Shown: positions 1 through 8,484 of the stretch, in pieces
How positions within the stretch are numbered: the first letter of the stretch is position 1
Layout of the letters: each line of letters begins with the position of its first letter
Assembly (NCBI RefSeq): GCF_030285625.1
Contig: NZ_CP127294.1
Span: 9,986,064-10,050,063, forward strand
Reading direction: 5' to 3'
DNA length: 64,000 bases
Source: Amycolatopsis sp. 2-15
GTDB lineage: Bacteria > Actinomycetota > Actinomycetes > Mycobacteriales > Pseudonocardiaceae
The notes under the pieces: generated by a model
Seen by the model: the letters and a program-made list of their open reading frames with translations, nothing else
Database searches by the model: none
What the model was told of the DNA's origin: nothing
Made by a program: the position numbers and the translations under genes

Positions 1-1090
1 AGGCCGGGATGTGGTCGATGCCGCGGTCGTAGTTCTTCACGACCCGGATCCCGTCGCCGATCTTGCCCGAGAGCATCACCAGCGTGGAGTCGAGTCCTTC
101 GTGGACGTCGATCCACTGGTGCGGCGCGCGGTCCATCTGCGAGTACTGCTTGGCCGCGCCCACGAGCACCGAGATGCGCGTGGTCGAGTCCTCGATCTCG
201 CCCATGAGGATCTCGGTCTCGAGCGCGTAGGCGAGCCAGCGCAGGGCGCCGTCGAGCAGGCCCTCGCCGACGGATTCGAGGACGCCGTCGAGGTTCTCGG
301 TCTTGAGTCCGGCCGCGACGAAGATCGCGGCGAGGTCCCAGCCCTGGTCGATGTCGTGGTCGTCGAACCAGTCGCTGATCTCGTCCTCACGATCGGACTG
401 CTGCATCGCCGAGAGCCGCGGCGCGTCGGCGACCGTCTTGACCAGCTGTTCCTGCACGTCGAGCAGCTGCTCCAGCAGGTCCGGGTCGATGTCCTTCTTC
501 GCCAGCAGGGCGAGCTTGTGGCGCATGCCGGCCACGCGCTCGCGCAGCGACGCCGTGGCGCGCACCGCGGCCGCGGCCGGGTTGTTGAGCTCGTGGGTGA
601 GCCCGGCCGACAGCTCGCCGAGCGCGAGCAGCCGGCGCCGCGAGGAGATCACGGTGTCGCTGTTGCGCCAGCCGAGGTACATGCCCTCCAGCAGGTGCGC
701 CGCCATCGGGAACCAATTGCGGAACTCCACCGCGAACTCCGCCGACGGCAGCGCGAGCAGCGTCAGGTCCCCGATCGCATGCACGGTGGCACCGTAGGTG
801 TGCTCGGTTTCCTGGTGCACGAAGAACTGCGTGGCGCCGAAGTAGGAGCCGCGCTGGTCGGAGCGCTTCACCTCGACGTCGGCGCCGCTCACCAGCCGCG
901 ACATCCGCAGCGCGCCCGAGAGCAGGATGTAGAAGCAGGTGGCCGGATCGCCCTCGCGGTGCACCGCGGTGTCGCCGTCGTAGTGTTCCAGCACGGCGTG
1001 CTGTTCGATCCAGTCGAGCTGCTCGTCGGAGAGGTGCTCGAACAGGAAGAGGCCGCGGAGTTCTTCGCGCGGCAGTGCGGGCTCCTTCAC
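1..1090 (-). CDS. Sensor histidine kinase with N-terminal cyclic-nucleotide-binding domain (partial)
   Basis: Reads leftward from a GTG whose first bases overlap the stop of the upstream response-regulator gene (GTGA), so the pair is translationally coupled. The C-terminus, including the ATPase domain, lies outside the window; about 363 residues are visible. Residues 15-125 form a cNMP/Crp-like sensor domain (HREGDPATCFYILLSG). The dimerisation H-box is GLTHELNNPAAAAVRA, with the probable phospho-accepting His at residue 166. No membrane segment is seen, so it is probably cytoplasmic. Inference: it phosphorylates the receiver domain of the neighbouring flavoprotein. Confidence 0.85.
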   Translation of the reverse strand, partial: MKEPALPREELRGLFLFEHLSDEQLDWIEQHAVLEHYDGDTAVHREGDPATCFYILLSGALRMSRLVSGADVEVKRSDQRGSYFGATQFFVHQETEHTYGATVHAIGDLTLLALPSAEFAVEFRNWFPMAAHLLEGMYLGWRNSDTVISSRRRLLALGELSAGLTHELNNPAAAAVRATASLRERVAGMRHKLALLAKKDIDPDLLEQLLDVQEQLVKTVADAPRLSAMQQSDREDEISDWFDDHDIDQGWDLAAIFVAAGLKTENLDGVLESVGEGLLDGALRWLAYALETEILMGEIEDSTTRISVLVGAAKQYSQMDRAPHQWIDVHEGLDSTLVMLSGKIGDGIRVVKNYDRGIDHIPA

Positions 1091-2739
1091 TGCTCCTCCA
1101 GGTAGCGGTGGACCAGGGTGACGGCCATGGCGCCCTCGCCGACGGCGGAGGCCACGCGTTTCACCGACTGCGACCGGACGTCACCGGCCACGAACACCCC
1201 GGGCACGGACGACTCCAGGTGGTACGGGTCGCGGTCGAGCGGCCAGCCGGCGGGTTTACGGCCCTCGGTGACCAGGTCGGGCCCCGTCTGGACGAACCCG
1301 TGGTGGTCGCGCTGGATCACCTCGCCGAGCCAGTCGGTGCGCGGTGCCGCGCCGATGAAGATGAACAAGTGCCCGGTCTCGACGGTCTCCGTCGTATCGC
1401 TGTGGCACAGGGTCACGGCTTCGAGGTGGTCGGCGCCGTGGGCCTGGACGACGGTGGTGCCGGTGCGGACGGTGATGTTGTCGATGGCCGCGATCTGCTC
1501 GATGAGGTAGTGCGACATCGACTTCTCCAGCGAGTCGCCGCGCACCAGCAGCGACACCTCGCTCGCGTGCTGCGCGAAGAACACCGCCGCCTGGCCCGCG
1601 GAGTTCGCGCCGCCGACGATGTAGACGTGCTGGCCCTTGCACTCGGGCGCTTCCGTGGCCGCGGAGCCGTAGTAGACGCCGCTGCCGGTGAGCTCGCGGA
1701 TGCCGTCGGCCTCGTGCGCGCGGTAGGTGACGCCGCTCGCGAGGATCACGGCGTGGGCGGCGATCTCGGAGCCGTCGCCGAAGGTGACCACGCGGCTCGA
1801 CCCGCGCACCTCCAGCCCCACCACGTCGCGGGCGGTCAGGACTTCGGCGCCGAACTTCTGAGCCTGACGCCGGGCGCGGTCGGTGAGCTGCGCGCCGGAG
1901 ACGCCGTCGGGGAACCCGAGGTAGTTCTCGATGCGCGAGCTCGTGCCCGCCTGTCCGCCCGTGGCCTTGCGCTCGACGAGCACCGTGCGCAGGCCTTCCG
2001 AAGCGCCGTACACGGCCGCGCCGAGCCCGGCCGGGCCGCCGCCGATCACCACGAGGTCGTAGAACTCCTGCGCCGGCCGCGTGGACAGGCCCACCGCGAC
2101 CGCGATCTCGCCGCCGGTGGGCTGCTTGAGCACCGTGCCGTCCGGCGTCACGACCACCGGGATGTCGGTCTCCACGGCGCCGGCGGCCTGCAGGATGCGG
2201 CCGCCCTCGTCCTCGTCCACCGAGTACCAGCGGTAGGGCACGGCGTTGCGGGCGAGGAAGTCGCGCACCTTGAACGAGGGCGCCGAGTACCGGTGACCGA
2301 CCAGCTTGGTCTCCTCGACGGACTTGTCGCCGACCGCGAGCCACGTCTCCACGAGGGAGTCGATGACCGGGTACAGCTTCTCCTCCGGCGGGTCCCACGG
2401 CTTGAGCAGGTAGTGGTCGACGTCGACCACGTTGATCGCCTGGATGGCCGCGTCCGTGTCGGCGTAGGCCGTCAGCAGCGCGCGGCGGGCGTTGGGGAAC
2501 AGGTCCATCGCCTTCTCGAGGAAGGAGATCCCGTCCATGTGGGGCATGCGGTAGTCGGCGAGGATCGCCGCGACGGCGTCGCCGCGCAGCTTGATCTCGC
2601 GCAGGGCGTCGAGGGCGTCGGCCCCGGAGTCCGCACGGATCACGCGGTAGTCCTTGCCGTAGCGGCGACGCAGGTCACGCGCGACCGACCGCGAAACAGC
2701 GGGGTCGTCGTCGACGGTCATCAGGATCGGCTGGCTCAC
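1087..2739 (-). CDS. Response-regulator receiver / thioredoxin-reductase-like flavoprotein fusion
   Basis: About 550 residues from the GTG giving VSQPILMTVDDDP; an ATG 14 codons upstream is possible but precedes no conserved sequence. Residues 5-125 are a CheY-like receiver with acidic pocket DDD, phospho-Asp 62 (ADYRMPHMDG) and Lys 113 (LLKPWDPPEE). Residues about 155-215 look like a cysteine-free thioredoxin-fold linker. Residues 225-550 are a FAD/NAD(P)H oxidoreductase of the thioredoxin reductase family, with VVIGGGPAGLGAA and a second nucleotide site VYIVGGANSAGQAA. Where thioredoxin reductases carry the redox CxxC, this protein has GSAATEAPEC, so dithiol chemistry is unlikely. It is coupled to the downstream kinase gene. 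Function inferred: a phosphorylation-controlled flavin redox sensor or enzyme. Confidence 0.85.
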   Translation of the reverse strand: MSQPILMTVDDDPAVSRSVARDLRRRYGKDYRVIRADSGADALDALREIKLRGDAVAAILADYRMPHMDGISFLEKAMDLFPNARRALLTAYADTDAAIQAINVVDVDHYLLKPWDPPEEKLYPVIDSLVETWLAVGDKSVEETKLVGHRYSAPSFKVRDFLARNAVPYRWYSVDEDEGGRILQAAGAVETDIPVVVTPDGTVLKQPTGGEIAVAVGLSTRPAQEFYDLVVIGGGPAGLGAAVYGASEGLRTVLVERKATGGQAGTSSRIENYLGFPDGVSGAQLTDRARRQAQKFGAEVLTARDVVGLEVRGSSRVVTFGDGSEIAAHAVILASGVTYRAHEADGIRELTGSGVYYGSAATEAPECKGQHVYIVGGANSAGQAAVFFAQHASEVSLLVRGDSLEKSMSHYLIEQIAAIDNITVRTGTTVVQAHGADHLEAVTLCHSDTTETVETGHLFIFIGAAPRTDWLGEVIQRDHHGFVQTGPDLVTEGRKPAGWPLDRDPYHLESSVPGVFVAGDVRSQSVKRVASAVGEGAMAVTLVHRYLEEQ

Positions 2740-2869
2740 ACCCGACAGCCTACGGCCGTGTCCACGAGCGGAGAACGGCATCGCGGGGTGGACCTGCTCC
2801 AGCCGGGCCTGGACCTGGGGATCGGTGCCGGAAGTGCCTGCGCGAACGGTCCGTTCGTGCCACTCCGGT

Positions 2870-4084
2870 TCAGGCCGGGCGGCCCAGCAACACGAACGCC
2901 CGCGCGGCCAGCTCCCGCACCCGAGCCCACTCCGGCGCGGTCGCCAGTGCTTCGAACGACCACGGCCCCGTCGGGCCGCTCATCTCTTCGAGGAGGGCAT
3001 CGAGCTCCGCCGGCACCGCGACGGTGCCGGCGGGCAGCGCGTGCTTGAGCACCGCGAAGTACTGGTCGAACTCCAGCGCGAGCTCGTCGGCGTCGCGCAG
3101 CCCCTGCTTCTCGAGCAGCGCGATCTGCGCCGCGGCCGGCTGCGCCAGATCCCCGACGGCGATGACCAGGCGCCGGAAGAAGGACTCCTCGTTCTCGCGC
3201 GAGACGCCGGCAACCGCGTTCCACTGCGCCCGCAGGAAACCCAGCCGCGCGGGGTCCGCGACGGTGCGCAGGGCAGCGATGCGCCCACCCCGCGTCTCCA
3301 CGACCGTCAGTCCGACGACTGTGCCGCCTGAGAGGAAGAGGATGCCCGGGCCGCCGTTGACCTCCGTGAGCACGAACTCCGACACGGACGCGAAACGCGC
3401 GAGCGTCGCGGCGGCGTTGCGGCGCACGGCGTCGCGGCCGCGGACGTGCACGCGTTCGCCGCCGCCGAGGTCCATCCACGTGGCGATGTCGGCCATCAGC
3501 AGGTCTTCGAGCAGCTCCAGCCGGCCCGAGCGGACGGCCGTCATGAAGCTCTCGGTGAGCCGCATCGAGCCGCTGTCGGACGTCGGGAACCGGGTCTCGC
3601 CCGCGTCGATCCGGCGGCGGGCGCGGCTGCAGTGCTGCCGGGCGCCGGCCTCCGTGAGCTCCAGCAAGCTCGCGAGCTCTGGGTAGGGGTAGTCGAAAGC
3701 CGTCCGCAGCACGAAGACCGCGCGTTCCACCGGAGTCAGTGCTCGCATCAGCACGAGCATCGCGAACGACACCGACTCACGCTGTTCCACCGTCTCCAGC
3801 GGCCCCAGTGCGCCGCCGCCGGTCAGCGCGGGTTCCGGGAGCTCGTCGCCCGCGGCGGACTCGTGCCGGGCGTGGGCGGACGTCAGGCGGGTGAGGCAGA
3901 GGTTCGTCACCGCTTTCGTGAGCCAGGCGCGGGGAGCGGTGATGCCGGCGTGGTCGGCGCGGCGCCAGCGCAGGTAGGCGTCCTGCACCGCGTCCTCGGC
4001 GTCGGCCGCCGAACCCAGCAGCCGGTAGGCCAGGCCGAAGAGCCGGCCGCGTTCGCCGTCGAAGAGTTCGGGCGTGGTTGTCAC
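2870..4084 (-). CDS. sigJ: ECF RNA polymerase sigma factor, ECF41/SigJ type, with extra C-terminal domain
   Basis: 404 residues. Sigma-2 region at about 9-75 (LAYRLLGSAADAEDAVQDAY), sigma-4 at about 105-165 (YPELASLLELTEAGARQHCSR) and a SnoaL-like regulatory domain at about 175-285. ECF41 factors normally end soon after a DGK/NPDKL-like segment, here VADPARL near 276-281. This protein continues with about 110 residues (297-404, starting ENEESFFRRLVIAVGD) that look like a separate helical domain. No anti-sigma gene is adjacent. In ECF41 factors the SnoaL domain controls activity in cis. The divergent SnoaL-like gene starts 78 bp away and is a plausible target. Confidence 0.88.
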   Translation of the reverse strand: MTTTPELFDGERGRLFGLAYRLLGSAADAEDAVQDAYLRWRRADHAGITAPRAWLTKAVTNLCLTRLTSAHARHESAAGDELPEPALTGGGALGPLETVEQRESVSFAMLVLMRALTPVERAVFVLRTAFDYPYPELASLLELTEAGARQHCSRARRRIDAGETRFPTSDSGSMRLTESFMTAVRSGRLELLEDLLMADIATWMDLGGGERVHVRGRDAVRRNAAATLARFASVSEFVLTEVNGGPGILFLSGGTVVGLTVVETRGGRIAALRTVADPARLGFLRAQWNAVAGVSRENEESFFRRLVIAVGDLAQPAAAQIALLEKQGLRDADELALEFDQYFAVLKHALPAGTVAVPAELDALLEEMSGPTGPWSFEALATAPEWARVRELAARAFVLLGRPA

Positions 4085-4161
4085 AAGGCGCTCCCCTGTT
4101 CAGTCCTCACTGCGCCACACACGAAGACCGCAATCACCACCACAGTAGAGAGGGGACCCCT

Positions 4162-4558
4162 GTGGCCACCACCCGCGAAACCGTCGAACGCTTCTACGCC
4201 GACCCTGTTCAACGGGCGCGACTTCACCCTGCTCGACGAACTGCTCACCCCCGACGCCGTGAACCACGGACCCACCGACGAACCGGCCCGCGAGGCCGTC
4301 GTCGGTGCCGGCGAGATCGTGCGCACGTCGTTCTCCGACGCCGTGCTGCACGTGGACGACATCCTGATCGACGGCGACAAAGCCGCCGTGCGCTGGACGA
4401 TGACCGCCACCCACGACGGTGACTTCCTCGGCACCCCGCCCACCGGCAAGGCGATCAGCCTGCGCGCCACCGTCGTGTTCGGTCTGCGCGACGGCCGCAT
4501 CGCCGAGCTGTGGCCGATGCTCGACTTCCACGGCCTGCTGCGGCAGGTCGCCGCCTGA
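4162..4558 (+). pseudogene. SnoaL-like ester cyclase, disrupted by a 1-nt frameshift
   Basis: A GTG start follows a good ribosome site (AGAGAGGGG, 4147-4155). The first 14 codons read VATTRETVERFYAD. The rest of a normal SnoaL-fold protein, from FNGRDFTLLDELLTPDAVNH to WPMLDFHGLLRQVAA, is in the next frame. Removing one C from the CCC at 4203-4205 restores a continuous product of about 131 residues, ending at the TGA at 4558. The family includes polyketide cyclases and steroid-isomerase-like proteins, and the substrate is unknown. Either the gene was recently inactivated or there is a base-call error. It is divergent from the ECF41 sigma gene. Confidence 0.75.
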
Positions 4559-4565
4559 GCGAAGG

Positions 4566-4602
4566 CCGCCGTCGGAGACCGGGGCACGGTCTCCGACGGC
4601 GG
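4566..4602. terminator. Perfect 16-bp stem-loop
   Basis: CCGCCGTCGGAGACCG and its exact reverse complement are separated by 5 nt, starting 7 nt after the SnoaL-like stop. There is no U-tract. It is typical of high-GC actinobacterial terminators. Confidence 0.7.
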
Positions 4603-4741
4603 GCCCGGCTCAGCTCACCGGCAGGACCGGCTGCGTCCCGAACGACACGTTCACTCCGTGCCCGGCAACGGCAGCGGCTGCGTGCGCACGAGCGCGTCGA
4701 CGATTCTTGTCGATCTCTTGCTCGTTCTCATGTGGACTGGG

Positions 4742-4783
4742 AACCGGTGCGCGCCGAGGCCGCCACCACGGCGCGCACCGGTT
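4742..4783. terminator. 14-bp stem-loop downstream of the secreted ricin/beta-helix gene
   Basis: AACCGGTGCGCGCC pairs with GGCGCGCACCGGTT across a 14-nt loop. It lies 17 nt beyond the stop of the leftward gene at 4800, so it probably terminates that transcript. Confidence 0.65.
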
Positions 4784-4799
4784 GTCTGGAGCGCCTGGG

Positions 4800-7070
4800 C
4801 TACGGGTAGCTCACCAGGTTCACCGGCCGCGTCCCGTCGGGTGTGGTCGCGCCCGTCGTGTTGATGACGTGGGTGATCGTGCCCGCGTGGTTCAGCGACA
4901 CTGTGACCATGTCGTGGAACCGCACGCCCGGAGTGTTCGGCGCCTCGTACGCGTGGGCGCTGGCCACCGACGGGTTGGTGTTGAAGAAGCAGTAGCTGCC
5001 CAGGCCCCACGCTTCGTGGCTCGTGACGTCCGGCCCCACCTTGTAGGCGGAGAAGCCCTGAGAGGAGCCGTTCATCCAGGCGGCCTGGTTGGGCACGTCG
5101 TAGGGCATCTCGTTCTGGAAGAAGTACGTGCGCCCGCCGTTGCCGTTCCAGACGACCTGCGTCTTCTGATAGTGCTCGACGAACAGGCCGTACATGGTGA
5201 CGTTGTTGCCGTTGACCGTCAGCCCGTTGTCGGCGGTGTTGGTGTTCCAGCCGACGAAGCTGTTGTTCGCCGCGTGGTCGGCGCGCCAGATCCACATGTG
5301 GTCGCCGATCACGTTGTTGCTGTTCACCACCAGGCTGTTGGTGGCCTTGCCGACCGCCGGGCCGCCGATGCGGAAGAACACGTCGTGCAGCGACGTCGGG
5401 TCGGCCGAGTGGTCGGCGGTCGAGCCGGGCGCGCCGACCTGCATGAGCGTGTTGGAGTTCGTCGTGCCGGCGTCGACGAGCAGGCCGGCCACCTTCACGC
5501 CGTTGACGTCGTCCACGTTCATCGCGGTGATGCCGTTGTCGGGCACCAGGGTCGCAATGCCGAGGCCGAGGACCACGGTGTCGGGGCGGGTCACGTGCAG
5601 GGTCTGGTTGAGGTGGTACACACCCGGCGTGATCAGCAGGTTCTTGCCCGCCGCCAGCGCGGCGTTCATGTCGGCTGCCGAGGCACCCGGCTTGGCGATG
5701 TAGAACTGGTCCATCGGCAGCGAGGAGCCCGGCGCATTGCCGTTGGCCCAGCTGGTGCCCGAGGTGTTGGTGCGCAGGGCCGGCACGAAGACCTGGTACT
5801 TGCCGGCGCTGTCGATGTAGAGGAACGGCTTCTCGCGGACCACCGGCGCCTGGCCGACCGTGGTGTAGGGCGGGCTCGGGAAGGTGTTCTGCGGCGCGCC
5901 GTTCACGCCGACGAAGACCATGTTCCAGTTGGAGCCGTTCCAGCTGCCGAACTGCGAATCGCGCGAGATCCACTGCTGCTGCGAGCCCGAGCGGACCTGG
6001 CCGTCGATCTTCGAGTCGGAGATCCAGCCGCCGCTGGCCCAGCCGCCGTCGTCGAGCTGCAGGTCGCCACGCACGTGCATGCGCCGGTAGGGCGCCGCCT
6101 GCGACACGGCCCAGCGGTCGGCGCCGCCGGTCGGGTTCACCGACAGGTTCTCGGCGCCGCGCCAGAAGTTCTGCGTCGCGTTCTGCGGCGGGAACCAGTC
6201 GGCTTCGACGTGCACGGCGCCGTTGATCGTCACGGCGTCGGGGTTGAGCCCGAGGCCGAGGACCTGCGTGTAAAAGCCGACGTTCACGTCGTTGGAGTAC
6301 GTGCCCGGCTTGAACATCACGGCGTAGCGCTGGCTGCCGAACTGGTTCTTCTCTTGCTGGCTGAAGATGCTGTTCAGTCGGCTCTGGATGCTGGCGCTCG
6401 ACATCGACGGGTCGAAGACCACGACGTTCGGGCCGAGGTCCGGCTGGTCGGAGTCCGGAGGAGTTGTAGTGCCACCCACAGGAGTAATTGTGAACGATTG
6501 CGCGCTGGTGTTATTACAGGTGTACTGCTCGAGCTGAACGCTGTCTGCGATAGAGGCGCCCGGCACGTCCAGGCACTTGCCGCTGTTGCGGTTCACGAAG
6601 TGGTATGCACCGCCCGCTTCCTGCACCGGCTGCCACTGCTGGTTGACCCCGTTCGAGTAAGACCACAGCTGCACCAGCCCGCCGTCGTCCTTCGAGACGT
6701 TCGTGATGTCCCACGCCTGCGCCGCGTTGAGCTGCGTGTTCACGCGCATGTAGCCGTCGCTGGTGGGCTGGAACTGCCAGACCTGCGAGGACGTCTGGTT
6801 GCACGCGTACTGCTGCACGACAGTCCCGTTCGCACTCGCGGCGGCTTTCGCGTCCACACACTTCCCGCTGTTCACGGCCTGCACCGTGTACCACTGATCA
6901 GGCGCGATGGCGGCTGCCTGGGCTTGTGCTTGGGGCTGAGCTTGTGCTTGGGGCTGGGCTTGGGCTGGGGGTTGCGCTTGAGCTGCCGGCTCCGCCTGCG
7001 ACACCCCCGCATACCCACTCACCAGCGCGAACGCGGACAGCACCACCGTGCCCACTCTCCGCAATCCCAT
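4800..7070 (-). CDS. Secreted ricin-B lectin (CBM13) protein with large beta-helix domain
   Basis: 756 residues from the ATG preceded by GGAGGTTCCG. The signal peptide is MGLRRVGTVVLSAFALVSG, with likely cleavage after SQA. An Ala/Gln/Pro linker of repeated AQAQP units follows. Residues about 55-185 form one ricin-B trefoil (CVDAKAAASANGTVVQQYAC and later CLDVP, QLEQYTC). Residues about 200-756 resemble the right-handed beta-helix secreted proteins of actinomycetes, often annotated as coagulation factor 5/8-type or adenylyl-cyclase-like proteins, with many Asn-rich turns. Probably an extracellular polysaccharide-acting enzyme or binding protein. I cannot assign a glycoside hydrolase family or catalytic residues. 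Monocistronic. Confidence 0.8.
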   Translation of the reverse strand: MGLRRVGTVVLSAFALVSGYAGVSQAEPAAQAQPPAQAQPQAQAQPQAQAQAAAIAPDQWYTVQAVNSGKCVDAKAAASANGTVVQQYACNQTSSQVWQFQPTSDGYMRVNTQLNAAQAWDITNVSKDDGGLVQLWSYSNGVNQQWQPVQEAGGAYHFVNRNSGKCLDVPGASIADSVQLEQYTCNNTSAQSFTITPVGGTTTPPDSDQPDLGPNVVVFDPSMSSASIQSRLNSIFSQQEKNQFGSQRYAVMFKPGTYSNDVNVGFYTQVLGLGLNPDAVTINGAVHVEADWFPPQNATQNFWRGAENLSVNPTGGADRWAVSQAAPYRRMHVRGDLQLDDGGWASGGWISDSKIDGQVRSGSQQQWISRDSQFGSWNGSNWNMVFVGVNGAPQNTFPSPPYTTVGQAPVVREKPFLYIDSAGKYQVFVPALRTNTSGTSWANGNAPGSSLPMDQFYIAKPGASAADMNAALAAGKNLLITPGVYHLNQTLHVTRPDTVVLGLGIATLVPDNGITAMNVDDVNGVKVAGLLVDAGTTNSNTLMQVGAPGSTADHSADPTSLHDVFFRIGGPAVGKATNSLVVNSNNVIGDHMWIWRADHAANNSFVGWNTNTADNGLTVNGNNVTMYGLFVEHYQKTQVVWNGNGGRTYFFQNEMPYDVPNQAAWMNGSSQGFSAYKVGPDVTSHEAWGLGSYCFFNTNPSVASAHAYEAPNTPGVRFHDMVTVSLNHAGTITHVINTTGATTPDGTRPVNLVSYP

Positions 7071-7472
7071 CGGAACCTCCTCCACCGCACCACGGCGTTC
7101 GACGAGCAGGAAACGGCAAGGCTCATGCCCAAGGATGAAAGACGCGGCGTAGCGGGCGGGGACCTCGGCGTCACAACCGGGTGAAAATGTAACGGCGGCC
7201 ACACGGGGAGTCAATACAGAGCTAAAAATAAGTCATGAAGACGCTCTTGAGCTGGGAGTTCTCGAAGCGGGCGGGCTGAGGTCACGCTCCGGAGGCGGGA
7301 TCGTCGGCTTCGGGCCCGCCCTCGCCGCCTGAGTGGATCTCCGCGAAGCTGTCATAGCGTCGGCTGACCTGGGGATTTGGCTTGCCGGCCCGTTGGTCCA
7401 CCCCCCTGCTGAAGCGGCCTAGGGCGGGGTGTACTCTTTGTTCACACGAGATGCGGAGTTCACCTTCGCTTC
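7071..7472. other. Intergenic leader and spacer before the tRNA
   Basis: No convincing gene. It holds the 5' region of the leftward secreted-protein gene (ribosome site at 7071-7085; an AT-richer stretch at 7205-7240 is a possible promoter) and spacer DNA before the tRNA. Confidence 0.5.
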
Positions 7473-7545
7473 GGGGCTATGGCGCAGCTGGTAGCGCACC
7501 TCACTGGCAGTGAGGGGGTCAGGGGTTCGAGTCCCCTTAGCTCCA
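7473..7545 (+). tRNA. tRNA-Ala (GGC)
   Basis: Cloverleaf by eye. The acceptor stem GGGGCTA pairs with TAGCTCC with one G-U. The D arm is GCGCAGCTGGTAGCGC. The anticodon stem CCTCA/TGAGG encloses the loop CTGGCAG with anticodon GGC. The T arm is AGGGGTTCGAGTCCCCT. The discriminator is A and CCA is not encoded. It is followed at once by a U-tract terminator. Its 3' part is the apparent integration target of island 1. Confidence 0.93.
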
Positions 7546-7554
7546 CAGTGACGA
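7508..7554 (+). repeat. att-like direct repeat, left copy (tRNA-Ala 3' part)
   Basis: 47 bp, from the anticodon arm to 9 nt past the tRNA (CAGTGAGGGGGTCAGGGGTT...), identical to 34072-34118. A duplicated tRNA 3' end is the usual mark of tyrosine-recombinase integration. Here the intact tRNA lies on the left side. Confidence 0.85.
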
Positions 7555-7558
7555 AACA

Positions 7559-7598
7559 CCGTCCACCGGATCCAAAGATCCAGGTAGGGCGGTTTTTT
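7559..7598 (+). terminator. Rho-independent terminator of tRNA-Ala
   Basis: Hairpin with outer arms CCGTCC/GGGCGG and inner arms GGATC/GATCC, followed by TTTTTT. The copy after the right att repeat keeps the structure with a different inner stem (GGAAC/GTTCC). Confidence 0.85.
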
Positions 7599-7653
7599 CG
7601 TGGTCACAGACATCGAGTTTTTGGATACCTAACTTCCGCAGTGACGCGAAAAG

Positions 7654-7673
7654 TGGAGCAAACCTGGAGCAAA
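7654..7673 (+). repeat. Direct-repeat motif TGGAGCAAACCTGGAGCAAA, left copy
   Basis: Two TGGAGCAAA half-repeats. Near-identical motifs (TGGAGCAAATCTGGAGCAG) occur at 33935-33953 and 34217-34235, each close to an att-like repeat. This pattern is expected of integrase arm-binding sites, but no integrase is adjacent, so the role is inferred. Confidence 0.5.
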
Positions 7674-7738
7674 GCAGGTCCGCGACCGCGCAACGGGGTC
7701 ACCCGGGCTGCCGCGATCGTGCCCCTGATGGGTGAATC

Positions 7739-8446
7739 TTGCGTGAGGTGTTGCGGCACTGGGTACACGGATCGCCGCTCAGCGCCCTTTCCGGCGATCG
7801 CGTCGACGTAGCTCAGTTCATCGAGGCCGACGTCATCTACCGGCTGGTTTGGGGAATGGAAGCCGCCAGAGTCTACGAAGCTGCCCAGAGCAATGCCGAC
7901 GCCGACACCCTGTCGGGCTCGGCGGTGACCGCAATCGAAACAGGAACCTTCAACCGGGCGGCCTCCGTCCTCATCCGCTCCGGCTTCGACCACCGTCTCG
8001 CGGCCATATCGGCAGTCACAAGCACCAACGCCACGTTCGACTCGGCGGCCAGCATGCGCCAGTGGATCGATGACCTCGGACCCGCGCAGACCCTCAGCGC
8101 GGACTGGCCCACACCCGGCTCACGGTCAGCATGGGAAACTTTCGTCAACCCCTCCCGGACACGCCGTTCGCGACGGTGGAGTCGTCAAACCGAGGACTTG
8201 GACGACGTTACCTGGTACGGGACGGCACCGGAGCCGGGCAACTGGTTGCGCGTAACCGACGCTGCCCCAGACAAGATCAAAATTTGGTCTACAGGCTTCG
8301 ATCTGCTCGGGGAGGCAGCCGTTCTCCTCAACCATGAACGGCAAGGCGTCCTACGTGCTCAGCGGCACCATGCTGATACCGGCATCCGTCTTCGTTATCG
8401 AGGCCCCAATGATCTGTTGCCGAGCACGCCAAGCACCGACGCATAG
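7739..8446 (+). pseudogene. C-terminal fragment of a DEAD/DEAH helicase-like protein
   Basis: About 235 residues with protein-like composition (LRHWVHGSPLSAL, FIEADVIYRLVWGMEAARVY, FNRAASVLIRSGFDHRLAAI). They resemble the helical C-terminal part of Ski2-like superfamily II helicases. No Walker motifs and no credible start remain, so the ATPase core is lost. It sits just inside the island's left end beside restriction-system fragments. Helicase assignment is moderate. Confidence 0.5.
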
Positions 8447-8484
8447 CTCAGCGAGCGCGCTGGACCTCTCGGTGAAGGGATCGA

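Noticed and set aside
11..3048. Long plus-strand open frames (for example 11-1105 and 1075-3048)
   Set aside because: They are antisense shadows of the kinase and flavoprotein genes. Their Arg/Val/Asp-rich composition is typical of reversed high-GC codons and they show no motifs.
6915..6985. Short-repeat array resembling a CRISPR
   Set aside because: The repeats encode the AQAQP linker of the secreted protein in frame; there are no spacers or cas genes. No CRISPR array was found in the window.
4419..7184. A 921-codon plus-strand frame opposite the ricin/beta-helix gene
   Set aside because: The opposite strand has a signal peptide, a ribosome site and a clear lectin domain. The plus frame is compositional noise.
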